Positions 19,393 through 28,080 of a DNA stretch of 64,000 nt are shown piece by piece. Source of the stretch: Paludibacteraceae bacterium (lineage in GTDB: Bacteria > Bacteroidota > Bacteroidia > Bacteroidales > Paludibacteraceae). The position numbers and the translations under genes are program-made. The first letter of the stretch is position 1. The number at the start of each line of letters is the position of its first letter. The DNA lies in contig JAGBVI010000065.1 in NCBI GenBank assembly GCA_017630395.1, positions 33,114 to 97,113 on the forward strand, in the 5' to 3' direction. The notes beneath the pieces are model-generated. The model had not been told where the DNA came from. It did no database searches and worked only from the letters and a program-made list of their open reading frames with translations.

Positions 19393-20238
19393 TTATTTTT
19401 CATATTTAAATTTTGCGGCAACCCAATTTTTTTTGCGTTTATGAGATACGTAAGAAAGATTATAATTAGCACACTCATTGCAAATATCTTCTAAATCAGA
19501 TTCATAGAATCCACTTAAATACAATTCCCCTCCTTTAATTAGAGTTTTAACATATTTTTTGATGTCGTTTAATAAAATATTTTTGTTGATATTGGCTAGT
19601 ACAACATTAAATTTCATTTCTTCGCTTAAAATTTCTGCTCCACCTAATTTTAGGTTGACATTAGAAATCTTGTTTATTGCGATATTTTCAATAGCATTAT
19701 TGTAAGCCCATTCGTCGATATCAACACCCATTACATTGGACGCGCCTAATAGAGAAGAAAGGATTGCCAAGATGGCAGTACCGCAACCCATATCAAGTAC
19801 AGATTTATCTTTGATATTATTCTCTAATAAAGATTCTATCATAAGAGAAGTGGTTTCATGATGTCCTGTACCAAAGGCCATTTTAGGGTCTATAAGAATG
19901 TCATACTGAGCCTTGGGGTAATCTTTATGAAAGGAACTGTGAATAACACATTTATCGCCAATAATGATGGGTTGGAAGAAGTTTTTTTCCCACTCTTCGT
20001 TCCAATCTTTATCCTCCATTTCAGTGTAAGAAAAAGCGATATTTTTCGCAAATTCAAATTCACAAAGAAGGTTGTTAATTGTTTCTTCAGAAAAGAGTTT
20101 TTGAGGGATATAGCCCAACAATGTTTGTTCTGATTCCGTAAAACTTTCAAAACCGATATCTGCTAATTGAGCAGACAATACATCTTTAACAAAGCCCTCA
20201 GCGGAGGGAAATGAAAATTCAACCTCAATATATTTCAT
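19393..20238 (-). CDS. prmA: Ribosomal protein L11 methyltransferase
   Basis: SAM-dependent methyltransferase that trimethylates ribosomal protein L11. The product has an N-terminal substrate domain and a Rossmann core with motif I VLDMGCGTAILAILSSLLGA, VMGVDIDEWAYNNAIEN, and the catalytic-region VVLANINKNIL. FGTGHHETT precedes motif I, as in PrmA. An ATG at 20238 (MKYIEVEF) is preferred over a GTG two codons earlier. It lies 14 bases upstream of the helicase gene, probably in one transcript. Confidence 0.93.
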   Translation of the reverse strand: MKYIEVEFSFPSAEGFVKDVLSAQLADIGFESFTESEQTLLGYIPQKLFSEETINNLLCEFEFAKNIAFSYTEMEDKDWNEEWEKNFFQPIIIGDKCVIHSSFHKDYPKAQYDILIDPKMAFGTGHHETTSLMIESLLENNIKDKSVLDMGCGTAILAILSSLLGASNVMGVDIDEWAYNNAIENIAINKISNVNLKLGGAEILSEEMKFNVVLANINKNILLNDIKKYVKTLIKGGELYLSGFYESDLEDICNECANYNLSYVSHKRKKNWVAAKFKYEK

Positions 20239-20342
20239 GTGCACAGTTATTTTAATTGTCTATAAAAAAGCCAAATTCGTCTAACTTAATTGTTTTATTA
20301 TTGGTTATTATATTAAATTGCAGTGTTTCAAAGAATGAGGAA

Positions 20343-20373
20343 TTTGGAATTTAAAAAAACTTCACTATCTTTG
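20343..20373 (+). promoter_or_regulatory. Promoter, full Bacteroidetes -33/-7
   Basis: TTTG (20343-20346), 19 bases, TATCTTTG (20366-20373): an exact consensus promoter for the Ser/Gly-rich exported protein gene, with about 50 nt of leader. A GGGAGG run about 10 bases before the ATG could act as a ribosome-binding site. Confidence 0.75.
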
Positions 20374-20431
20374 TTTCACTAAAACTAGACAAAGTTAAGT
20401 TATTTTTTTATATTTTAGGGAGGAATGCCTT

Positions 20432-21553
20432 ATGAAAATGAAGATTAAGTTAATAACGTTGTGCTTGTTTACAATGATAACAACACTACAAGTAGTTGCC
20501 GTGGACGATATTTATTTTTCTACATCCGATGCAGAGGCAGAAAAGGTTGCCTATGACAAAAAACGCAAAGAGGAGGTAAATGAATTACGTCAACAAACAC
20601 TTGTGATTAAAGCGAAAGAGCAACAGTTGGTAAAAGCAATTGGAGATACTATCTATGTTGAGGATACGTCAATTGTCGATAACAATTATTATATGGATAC
20701 AATAGTTATTCTGGATGATGATGATTTTCAATATACTCGTAGATTAAATGCGTTCCATGATACTGATTATGAAATTTATGACGCTGCAAATGATGGTGTT
20801 AACCTCTATGTGGTAAATGATTTTGGATGGAATTATCCTTATTATGACTATTGGTCTTATAGAAATTGGAGATATGGTTATTTGTGGGGTTATCCATACT
20901 ATTCTTACAACCCTTATTGGTATTGGGGACATAATTGTCATTATTATTGTCACCACCACCATCATCATAATCATCCGATTGCGAGACCTTATCCGGAGTA
21001 CAAACCATCTTTAGGGGGTGCTTCATCTGCGAGCAGAATTGGAGTTAGAACTTCTGGTAATAGACGTGTAGCATCTGCAAGTGCAGGAGGGGGTAGAACG
21101 AGTGTGGGAACTCGATCTACAGTAAGTAGAACCGGTTCGAGAGAGATTGTTCGTAGCGGAAGTGTAAGTAGTTCTCGTTCTTCATCCGGAGTAAGTGGAA
21201 CTCCGCAAAGAAGTGTGACTCGTAGTTCTGGTTATTCTTCAGGAGGAAGTACAAGAAGTTCCGTCTATTCAGGAAGTGGCAGAACAAGAAGTTCATCAAG
21301 TTATTCTAGAGGAAGTAGTAGCTCTTCTTATTCTTCCAGTAGTCGTTCTTCAAGTGGATACTCTTCTGGAAGTTACTCTTCAGGAGGTAGCTATTCCGGC
21401 AGTCGTTCTTCCGGCAGTTACTCATCCGGTAGCTCTTCAAGCAGTCGTTCTTCCGGTAGTTACTCATCCGGTAGTTACTCATCCGGTGGCGGAGGTCGTT
21501 CATCAGGAGGTTACTCTGGTGGCGGAGGACGTTCTTCCGGCGGAAGGCGATAA
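20432..21553 (+). CDS. Exported Tyr/His- and Ser/Gly-rich protein
   Basis: Function unknown. The 373 residues fall into four parts: a signal peptide (ending VVAVDD); a charged, coiled-coil-like stretch with KKRKEEVNELRQQ; an aromatic Tyr/Trp-rich block (YPYYDYWSYRNWRYGYLWGYP) running into a His cluster (HNCHYYCHHHHHHNH, about residues 168-182); and about 190 residues of Ser/Gly/Arg low complexity built of SSGSYSSGG-type repeats. The DNA of the tail is correspondingly repetitive (tcatccggtagttactc units). The His cluster could bind metal. The tail looks like a surface-exposed or adhesive linker. Similar proteins occur in Bacteroidales, but I cannot name a family. Confidence 0.85.
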   Translation: MKMKIKLITLCLFTMITTLQVVAVDDIYFSTSDAEAEKVAYDKKRKEEVNELRQQTLVIKAKEQQLVKAIGDTIYVEDTSIVDNNYYMDTIVILDDDDFQYTRRLNAFHDTDYEIYDAANDGVNLYVVNDFGWNYPYYDYWSYRNWRYGYLWGYPYYSYNPYWYWGHNCHYYCHHHHHHNHPIARPYPEYKPSLGGASSASRIGVRTSGNRRVASASAGGGRTSVGTRSTVSRTGSREIVRSGSVSSSRSSSGVSGTPQRSVTRSSGYSSGGSTRSSVYSGSGRTRSSSSYSRGSSSSSYSSSSRSSSGYSSGSYSSGGSYSGSRSSGSYSSGSSSSSRSSGSYSSGSYSSGGGGRSSGGYSGGGGRSSGGRR

Positions 21554-21594
21554 GTTGTAGTATAGTTTAATATTTAGAAATAAATCGATAGAAT

Positions 21595-23022
21595 ATGAAA
21601 AGAATATTTTTAGCAATTAGTGCATTGGCTATCTCTTTTGCTACTTTTGCGCAAAGTGCGTATGACGCATTAAATCTTAGCCAAACCAATCCGGTATTAG
21701 GAACTGCGAGGTATTCTGCTATGGCAGGTGCATTGGGTGCATTGGGAGGTAATGTCTCAACAATGAAAGATAATCCGGCGGGATTAGGTATATACAGAAG
21801 TTTTGATATAACTTTTACCCCATCATTTTCTATAAATAATGATGGAGAGATGGATTTCAATCTAAATAATTTTGGATTGGTTGTTAATTTTGGAAATAGG
21901 AATAAGAGTACTAAAGGTTATGTGACCTCTTCTTTGGGAGTATCCTTTAATCGTCTTAGAAATTATTCTCATTACAGTTCGTTGGCTGAAAGTTATATTC
22001 ATGGTAAAAATGAATTTCCATCGATGACCGATAATATGGGAAGTATATTAACACCTGATTTGATTTACGATGAGGCTATTGATTTAGGCTTGATAGGTGA
22101 GGATGGAAATTCTCTGTTCGGGTATGACGAAAATGGAAATTCGCTTGAATTTGATAAGTCTTGGAAATTCAGTGAATCCGGTCGTATCTATGAGTGGGAC
22201 TTCTCATACGGAATGAACATTAGTAATCGTTTTTATTGGGGTGTTTCAATTGGGGCGCGCTCTGTGCGTTATTCACAAAAGTCAATGTATGATGAAGCTT
22301 GTGTAGATGGTTCATCGTGGTATTTGGATAATTATTATCAAGCTACAGGAATAGGTGCGAATTTTAAGGTAGGAGCTATTGCACGTGCTACAGATTGGTT
22401 AAGGATTGGTTTTGCATTCCATACTCCTACATTCTATGATATGGAAGATGAAAGTAATATAGAGTTCGATTATAATGGCCAATTTGCTGATGAGCCTAGC
22501 ATAGCAAATGATTATTATGAGTATGCATTGCAAACACCGTTAAAATTGCAAGCTAGTTTAGGTTTTGTTATTGCTAAACGTGCGTTGATTGGTGTTGAAT
22601 ATAATTTTGAAAACTTCAAGTCGATGCGTTTAGAGATGAATGACATGGTTGTGGAAGATGAGGGAAGAGTAATTAAAGATGAGATGAACAAAAATAGTTC
22701 CCTTAAGATAGGTGCTGAAGTAAAGGTAATTGATGAGTTTTCATTGAGAGCAGGTTTTGCTTACGTAGGAAAACCTATGCAAACAATTACTTCGGACTTG
22801 TCTGAAAATATTGGGCTTTACATACCAGTATCCGTACCAAAGACGTCTATGTATATAACAGGAGGTGCAGGTTATAGCGGAGAGCATTTCTATTGTGATA
22901 TAGCATATATTTATAATAATCAAAAGAGGGATTTATATGTTTCAATGCCTACAGATAAACCTACTTTGGATTTGAAATATGCAAATCATGATATAATGGC
23001 TACTTTCGGATGGAAATTTTAG
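21595..23022 (+). CDS. FadL/OmpP1-like outer-membrane protein
   Basis: Predicted beta-barrel protein of the FadL/TodX/OmpP1 type, which transports hydrophobic compounds. The 475 residues start with a signal peptide (MKRIFLAISALAISFATFAQ) and the family-like N-terminus SAMAGALGALGGNVSTMKDNPAGLGIYRSFDITF. Alternating hydrophobic beta strands follow, ending in the aromatic terminal residue of barrel proteins (MATFGWKF). It could equally be a T9SS-associated PorV-like barrel, as these share the same fold; the first residues favour general OmpP1. It lies 41 bases downstream of the Ser/Gly-rich gene. Confidence 0.83.
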   Translation: MKRIFLAISALAISFATFAQSAYDALNLSQTNPVLGTARYSAMAGALGALGGNVSTMKDNPAGLGIYRSFDITFTPSFSINNDGEMDFNLNNFGLVVNFGNRNKSTKGYVTSSLGVSFNRLRNYSHYSSLAESYIHGKNEFPSMTDNMGSILTPDLIYDEAIDLGLIGEDGNSLFGYDENGNSLEFDKSWKFSESGRIYEWDFSYGMNISNRFYWGVSIGARSVRYSQKSMYDEACVDGSSWYLDNYYQATGIGANFKVGAIARATDWLRIGFAFHTPTFYDMEDESNIEFDYNGQFADEPSIANDYYEYALQTPLKLQASLGFVIAKRALIGVEYNFENFKSMRLEMNDMVVEDEGRVIKDEMNKNSSLKIGAEVKVIDEFSLRAGFAYVGKPMQTITSDLSENIGLYIPVSVPKTSMYITGGAGYSGEHFYCDIAYIYNNQKRDLYVSMPTDKPTLDLKYANHDIMATFGWKF

Positions 23023-23167
23023 TTGGGTAAAAAGATAGAATAAGTGTCAGAATTAGCGAGTTGTAGTTTTCTTCTTGTTAATTCTGACCTTTTTTATGTA
23101 TTGGTATTTCTATTTGAAGATAATTTAAGGAGAGTTCTAAAGGTCTTTATTGTTAATGAAAAAATCT

Positions 23168-23527
23168 ATGGCAGAACATAATGAATTAGGAAAAATTGGA
23201 GAAGACGAAGCTATTGCATATCTCAAGTCTAAAGGATATTCTATTCTATATCGTAATTGGCGCAGTGGAAAATTTGAGTTAGATATTATTGCTGAAAATG
23301 AAGAATATTTAGTTGTCGTTGAAGTTAAATCTCGGAAAGAAGGATATTTGTTGCATCCAATCGATAGCGTAGGAAAAAGTAAAATGCGAAATATTATTTT
23401 GGCTGCAGAGAAGTATATTTTTGCAAATGATGTTCAAAAGGAGACGCGCTTTGATATAATTTCAGTTGTTGTACAACCTCAAGGAAAGTTTTGCATTGAG
23501 CATATAGAGGATGCATTTCTACCCTAA
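23168..23527 (+). CDS. YraN-family (UPF0102) nuclease-fold protein
   Basis: Small endonuclease-fold protein. The 119 residues from MAEHNELGKIGEDEAI match UPF0102, with the Holliday-junction-resolvase-like pattern GE.EAIAYLKSKGYSILYRNWR, ELDIIA and VVEVKSR. These supply the E...D...ExK residues of a PD-(D/E)XK core. An upstream ATG (23156) and a TTG (23150) are in frame; the MAEHNELG start fits the family best. The biochemical role is unclear even for studied homologues. Confidence 0.88.
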   Translation: MAEHNELGKIGEDEAIAYLKSKGYSILYRNWRSGKFELDIIAENEEYLVVVEVKSRKEGYLLHPIDSVGKSKMRNIILAAEKYIFANDVQKETRFDIISVVVQPQGKFCIEHIEDAFLP

Positions 23528-23550
23528 CAATCAGATAATTTGAATATCTA

Positions 23551-23982
23551 TTAACGTCTTTTTTTGAAAAAATCTTTCATAATTGTGGAGCACTCTTCTT
23601 GTAGTACTCCTTTCGTTATTTGGCATTTGGGGTGAAGTGCATTGGGAGCAATGATTGAGAACCCCTTTTTTTCGTCTGATGTACCATAGACAACTCGTTC
23701 TATTTGAGCCCATCCAATTGCCCCTGCACACATGGCACAAGGTTCTACAGTAACGTATAATGTACAGTCGCGGAGATATTTTCCTCCAAGAAATTCGCTA
23801 GCCATTGTTATAGCCTGCATTTCAGCGTGTGCGGTTACGTCATTTAAAGTTTCTGTCAAGTTGTGCGCTTGTGCGATAATTTGATTTTGGCATACAACGA
23901 TGGCGCCGATGGGAATTTCATTTCTATTTGCTGCTATTTCGGCCTCTAGCAAAGCTATTTTCATGTAGTATTCGTCTGTCAT
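23551..23982 (-). CDS. tadA: tRNA adenosine(34) deaminase
   Basis: Zinc deaminase that converts A34 to inosine in tRNA-Arg(ACG). The 143 residues contain the catalytic HAE motif at residues 52-54 (TAHAEMQAIT) and PCAMC at residues 81-85, which binds zinc. Length is typical. Its start overlaps the stop of the small upstream gene by four bases (ATGA), so the two are translationally coupled. Confidence 0.94.
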   Translation of the reverse strand: MTDEYYMKIALLEAEIAANRNEIPIGAIVVCQNQIIAQAHNLTETLNDVTAHAEMQAITMASEFLGGKYLRDCTLYVTVEPCAMCAGAIGWAQIERVVYGTSDEKKGFSIIAPNALHPKCQITKGVLQEECSTIMKDFFKKRR

Positions 23983-24212
23983 CTCATCTCTTTTTCTGAA
24001 AATAGAGTAGGTGCATCCTCTTCAAATTTTTTTAAAATTGCAGACATTAAAGTTTCTCTAATCAATTTGCTTTTGTTAGTTATGTTATATTCTTCAAAAA
24101 AACGATTGAGCACCTTGAACTCCTTTTCGTTAAGTGCGATGTGCAAACGATGAATCCGATTCATATTATCGGCGTTTGACGGAGTTGTTTCTTTTATTTT
24201 GCCTTTGGTCAT
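23979..24212 (-). CDS. Small protein coupled to tadA, possible ribbon-helix-helix
   Basis: A 77-residue product from the ATG at 24212 (a longer start at 24248 is possible). It is basic, with a pattern LHIALNEKEFKVLNRFFEEYNITNKSKLIRETLMSAIL that looks like a strand followed by two helices, as in ribbon-helix-helix DNA-binding proteins or MobC-like accessory proteins. The ATGA overlap with tadA implies it is really translated. I do not recognise a named family; the DNA-binding idea is inference. Confidence 0.6.
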   Translation of the reverse strand: MTKGKIKETTPSNADNMNRIHRLHIALNEKEFKVLNRFFEEYNITNKSKLIRETLMSAILKKFEEDAPTLFSEKEMR

Positions 24213-24301
24213 GAGTAGAGAAAGATTTGTGTATCGAAATCTACGCATAAAGCTATTACACTTTATGGTAAATTTCGATATACAACTATTGTTTTATTCG
24301 A

Positions 24302-24976
24302 TTACTTGATAATAATTAGCTCATTATTATTCCTTTCAAGTTGAGTTTGAAGAATTTTTACATTGTTTTCTGCTTGTACCAACTCTTGTTGAAGACGTTC
24401 TAATTCAGCTTTTGTTGCCTTTTCTGCTTCAACCGCTTTTTCAATAGCTTTTACATCTTTTTGATATCCATTTCTTATGCTATTTAGCTCTGAGTCAGAT
24501 GTAATTCTGTTTCCTTGCATAAAATTGTTAGCAAATCCTTCTTCAGAACTATTTCTGACAATAACCCCTTTTTCCGGAGAAGCATAGATAAAGTTGAAAC
24601 TACCATCTTTTTCTATGTGTTGTACGATACCAACTTGTGTTGCGGTTTTGGTATTTTGACCATCGTGAAAAAATACGATATCTCCTGCTTCTAAGTTTTT
24701 AGGTTTTTTAATTTTGTTACCGGTTTTAAACAAATTTTCTTTTTCGTAAGGAACATCCAATCCAACTTGTTTGTAGGCATATACGATTAGACCTGTGGCA
24801 TCGAAAGATTCTTCTCCTTTAGCTCCTTCAGCGTATGGTTTTTGTTGTTGTTGAAGAATAGCTACCATCATTTGGTTGATGTTTTGAGATTTAGCATTAA
24901 GGACATCCAAGCGAGTTGCTGCAAATGTAGTGCTGCACGATAGAAGTGCAGAGACGATCATTAATTTTACTTTCAT
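24302..24976 (-). CDS. NlpC/P60-fold protein lacking the catalytic triad (pseudoenzyme)
   Basis: Exported 224-residue protein with a signal peptide (ending TTFAAT), an NlpC/P60-like domain at about residues 45-145 and a C-terminal coiled coil at about 170-222 (heptads of KATKAELERLQQELVQAENNVKILQTQLERNNN). NlpC/P60 enzymes cut peptidoglycan peptides with Cys-His-His (or Asn). Here the FDCSGL position reads FDATGL (Ala60, codon GCC), the HVGI His reads QVGI (Gln114) and FIHAS reads FIYAS (Tyr131). The fold remains (AGDIVFF, EKGV), but all three catalytic residues are gone. A binding or regulatory role is inferred. Confidence 0.82.
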   Translation of the reverse strand: MKVKLMIVSALLSCSTTFAATRLDVLNAKSQNINQMMVAILQQQQKPYAEGAKGEESFDATGLIVYAYKQVGLDVPYEKENLFKTGNKIKKPKNLEAGDIVFFHDGQNTKTATQVGIVQHIEKDGSFNFIYASPEKGVIVRNSSEEGFANNFMQGNRITSDSELNSIRNGYQKDVKAIEKAVEAEKATKAELERLQQELVQAENNVKILQTQLERNNNELIIIK

Positions 24977-25055
24977 TTTTTTTCTTTTTTCGTTCTAAAT
25001 AATAATACAACTTAAAATACTACTTTCTTCTCTATTCTTGGGAGAGAATATAGGT

Positions 25056-25076
25056 AACTTCTATAAATTACGATTT
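25056..25076 (-). repeat. Dispersed 21-bp repeat, copy 1
   Basis: These 21 bases are an exact reverse complement of 36727-36747 (core CGTAATTTATAGAAGTT). The copy falls in the long leader of the NlpC/P60-like gene. Confidence 0.8.
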
Positions 25077-25278
25077 GTAAATATTTTGTTTCGACTCTTA
25101 TTTTAGGAGCTTTTGAAACCATTATGTTTATTTCGTTTATATTCTTTTTCCCTTTTAATATAATCAAACTAAACAAAGTTTCTCCAAAGGTCCTCTTCCT
25201 CAATTTATAGATAATTTCAATTCGTGTGCGAATAGCCTGTATATAGCAGTCTAAACACGTAGAATTACATACCAATGA

Positions 25279-25309
25279 CAAAAGTAATTAATTAGTAGTA
25301 AATACCAAA
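25279..25309 (-). promoter_or_regulatory. Promoter for the NlpC/P60-like gene, long leader
   Basis: Read on the minus strand, TTTG (25306-25309) and TACTTTTG (25279-25286) are 19 bases apart, the exact Bacteroidetes form. Transcription would start near 25272 and give a leader of nearly 300 nt before the gene at 24976. No convincing ORF is seen in that leader. Confidence 0.6.
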
Positions 25310-25476
25310 TCTTTATCTTGGATTTTTTTGTACGGGGATATATGTTACTTTTGAGAGGCGTTTAAGCGATTTTTATCCCTCTCTTTTGATATCTATTCTA
25401 AAGAGTGTTGAAATATATGCAGAATTTTCATCAATAACTCTTTTTAGCGAGGTTTTCTATATTCATTTCTTTATTG

Positions 25477-25484
25477 TATATTTG
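25477..25484 (+). promoter_or_regulatory. Putative -7 box for cysS
   Basis: TATATTTG fits TAnnTTTG and lies 23 bases before the cysS ATG. The -33 element is poor. The 531-base gap between the NlpC-like gene and cysS thus holds two divergent promoters, a dispersed repeat and no gene I can support. Confidence 0.5.
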
Positions 25485-25507
25485 CAAGAGAATAATTTAG
25501 AATAAAA

Positions 25508-26974
25508 ATGGAACATAAATTAAAAGTTTACAATACATTAAGTAGAAAAAAAGAGTTGTTTGAACCCCTTAATTCGCCTCATGTAGGGATGTACGTATGT
25601 GGTCCTACAGTTTATGGAGATGGGCATTTAGGTCATGCAAGACCGGCAATTACTTTTGATGTTTTATTTCGTTTTTTGAAGCATCTGGGTTATCAAGTTC
25701 GTTATGTTCGCAATATTACAGATGTTGGTCATTTAGAGCATGATATGGATGAAGGCGAAGATAAAATCGCCAAAAAAGCGAGATTAGAGCAAAAGGAGCC
25801 TATGGAGGTTGTTCAATATTATTTGAACAGATATCACCATGCCATGGAGCGTTTGAATGTTCTTCCTCCGAGCATAGAACCTCATGCCTCCGGTCATATT
25901 ATTGAGCAAATAGAATTTGTTCAAAAGATATTGGATGCCGGTTATGCGTACGAGAGTGAGGGGTCTGTGTATTTTGATGTTCGCAAATATAACGCAGATC
26001 ATCATTATGGGAAATTATCAGGTAGGAATATCGATGATTTGTTAGAAACAACACGTAGTTTGGACGGACAAGATGAAAAACGATGTTCATTAGATTTTGC
26101 GTTATGGAAGAAAGCGCAACCCGTCCATATCATGAGGTGGCCATCGCCTTGGAGTGATGGATTTCCGGGTTGGCACATGGAGTGTTCTGCCATGGGAACA
26201 AAATATTTGGGAGAAGAGTTTGATATCCACGGTGGAGGAATGGATTTGGTATTCCCTCATCATGAATGTGAAATCGCTCAGTCAACAGCAGCATTAGGAA
26301 AGGAAACTGTGCACTATTGGATGCATAACAATATGATTACCATTAATGGTCAGAAAATGGGAAAATCATTGGGGAATTTTATTACGTTGGATGAGTTTTT
26401 TACCGGGAATCACCAACTTTTGGCGCAAGCCTATCATCCAATGACTATTCGTTTCTTTATTTTGCAAGCTCATTACCGAAGCACAGTAGATTTCAGTAAT
26501 GAAGCATTGCAAGCATCAGAAAAGGGTTTGGCAAGATTGATGGATGCATATGCTCGCTTGAAACGAATAACTCCTACTAAAGAGTCCTCTGTTGAAGTTG
26601 CCGACTTGAGAGCAAAATGTGAGGAGGCGATGTGTGATGATTTAAATACTCCTATGGTAATTTCTTACTTCTTTGAAGTGGCAAAGACAATTAATTTGGT
26701 GGCAGATGGGAAAGCAACTTTGTCTGAGAGTGATGTGACTGAGTTGAAAGAGTTGTTCCAAATTTATTTACAGGATCTTTTGGGGCTTGATTTGGAGGGC
26801 GCATCAGATTCAAGTAGTGACGCATATAAAGGTGCTGTGGATTTATTGTTGGAAATCAGAAAAAACGCCAAAGAGAATAAAGATTGGGCTACAAGTGACA
26901 AGATTCGTAATGAGTTGACTGCATTGGGATTCAATGTGAAAGATACAAAAGATGGTTACGAGTGGTCTTTATAA
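25508..26974 (+). CDS. cysS: Cysteinyl-tRNA synthetase
   Basis: Class I synthetase charging tRNA-Cys. The 488 residues hold the HIGH-type motif ([17 protein letters not shown]), the zinc-site region ([33 protein letters not shown]) and KMSKS as KMGKSLGNF. The C-terminal DALR-like part ends with [21 protein letters not shown], typical of CysS. The acyltransferase gene follows after about 30 bases. Confidence 0.97.
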   Translation: MEHKLKVYNTLSRKKELFEPLNSPHVGMYVCGPTVYGDGHLGHARPAITFDVLFRFLKHLGYQVRYVRNITDVGHLEHDMDEGEDKIAKKARLEQKEPMEVVQYYLNRYHHAMERLNVLPPSIEPHASGHIIEQIEFVQKILDAGYAYESEGSVYFDVRKYNADHHYGKLSGRNIDDLLETTRSLDGQDEKRCSLDFALWKKAQPVHIMRWPSPWSDGFPGWHMECSAMGTKYLGEEFDIHGGGMDLVFPHHECEIAQSTAALGKETVHYWMHNNMITINGQKMGKSLGNFITLDEFFTGNHQLLAQAYHPMTIRFFILQAHYRSTVDFSNEALQASEKGLARLMDAYARLKRITPTKESSVEVADLRAKCEEAMCDDLNTPMVISYFFEVAKTINLVADGKATLSESDVTELKELFQIYLQDLLGLDLEGASDSSSDAYKGAVDLLLEIRKNAKENKDWATSDKIRNELTALGFNVKDTKDGYEWSL

Positions 26975-27004
26975 GCAAGTTGTTTGAAGGAGGAGATTAA
27001 ATAT

Positions 27005-28075
27005 ATGAATGTGGCAAGGGGGATTTTAATCTCCCTTGTTGTTATTGGTCATATCGAGATTCCAACCAATATATCTCGATTTATTTATCTTTTTCATATT
27101 GCTGCCCTCTTTTTTATTAGTGGTTATTTTTCAACGGTAGATGTCACCTCTTGGCGAACGTCTTGCGTTTCATGTTTAAAAAGAGTTGGGAAGTTATACC
27201 TCTATTACCTTACGTATGAAGTCTTGTTTTTATTGTTTAAAAATCTCTTTTTTAAGTTGGGTTTTTATGCAGAAGGTGTGGTGTACGGAGGAAAAATGAT
27301 TCATCCGGACACATGGTCTGGTATAGCAAAAAATTTTGCATTAATTGTTATTGGAATGGGGAGAGAAGTGATGGCTTCCGCTTTTTGGTACTTTATTTCA
27401 TTGATTTTTACTATCGTAATTTTTACTTTTATTCGGTTTGTGGTTGTTAGACAGTCGCTGATTAAACCAGAGAGGTTAGAGTTGCTGTTGATTTTTTTTG
27501 TTTTTTCTCTGGGTTGTGTCTGTAACCATTGGAATATTTACTTACCTCGAATTGCCCCCGCATGCACTTTAATTTTGCCTTTCTATTGGGGATATTTGCA
27601 GGCAGAAGGAAGAATGAATGTGAAGTTTAATAACCTCATCGTATTGTTATTATCTTTCATAGGATTGGTTATATTGTCTAATTATGGGTCGATATCGATG
27701 AATGCCAATATGTTTCCCAATCCCCTCTTTTTCGTTTTGGCGACCTTCTGTGGCATTTACATGACAATAGCAACTTCTAAGTTGATAGAAGTTCGTTGTG
27801 GTTTCATTACAGACGTTTTTCGATACATAGGGAAAAGTTCCGTTGCTGTTATGATATTTCATATCTTTTCTTTTAAGATGGTTTTCCTTTTACAATACCT
27901 TATGGGAGAAATTCCATATTCTGCAGTAAGTCAGCTGTTAGGTAATCCTAATGGATCAATTCTCTGGTTTCTATTGTTTCTTTTATCGGGAATCTATTTT
28001 TCGATATTCTTATTTAGAGGTGTGGAAAAATTACTTTCTGTTTTAGGTACACAGATAAAGAATGTGTTAAGATAA
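27005..28075 (+). CDS. Acyltransferase-3-like integral membrane protein
   Basis: Multi-pass membrane acyltransferase of the acyltransferase 3 (OafA/YiaH/fucose-4-O-acetylase-like) family, which modifies sugars on surface polymers. It has about ten hydrophobic segments. The N-terminal motif RGILISLVVIGHIEIP has the conserved His of the family active site, followed by LFHIAALFFISGYF. The ATG at 27005 is chosen because AAGGAGGAG at 26987-26995 is a well-spaced ribosome-binding site, unusual in this phylum; the longer TTG start at 26984 would bury it. Acceptor unknown. Confidence 0.85.
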   Translation: MNVARGILISLVVIGHIEIPTNISRFIYLFHIAALFFISGYFSTVDVTSWRTSCVSCLKRVGKLYLYYLTYEVLFLLFKNLFFKLGFYAEGVVYGGKMIHPDTWSGIAKNFALIVIGMGREVMASAFWYFISLIFTIVIFTFIRFVVVRQSLIKPERLELLLIFFVFSLGCVCNHWNIYLPRIAPACTLILPFYWGYLQAEGRMNVKFNNLIVLLLSFIGLVILSNYGSISMNANMFPNPLFFVLATFCGIYMTIATSKLIEVRCGFITDVFRYIGKSSVAVMIFHIFSFKMVFLLQYLMGEIPYSAVSQLLGNPNGSILWFLLFLLSGIYFSIFLFRGVEKLLSVLGTQIKNVLR

Positions 28076-28080
28076 TATCA

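Noticed and set aside
21276-21560. Overlapping 94-residue frame in the Ser/Gly-rich gene
   Set aside because: It is the shifted frame of the repetitive tail, giving Val/Leu/Pro repeats; an artefact of the repeat.
25012-25281. Minus-strand 89-residue frame upstream of the NlpC-like gene
   Set aside because: Its TTG start falls inside the -7 box of the predicted promoter and the sequence has no protein-like pattern.
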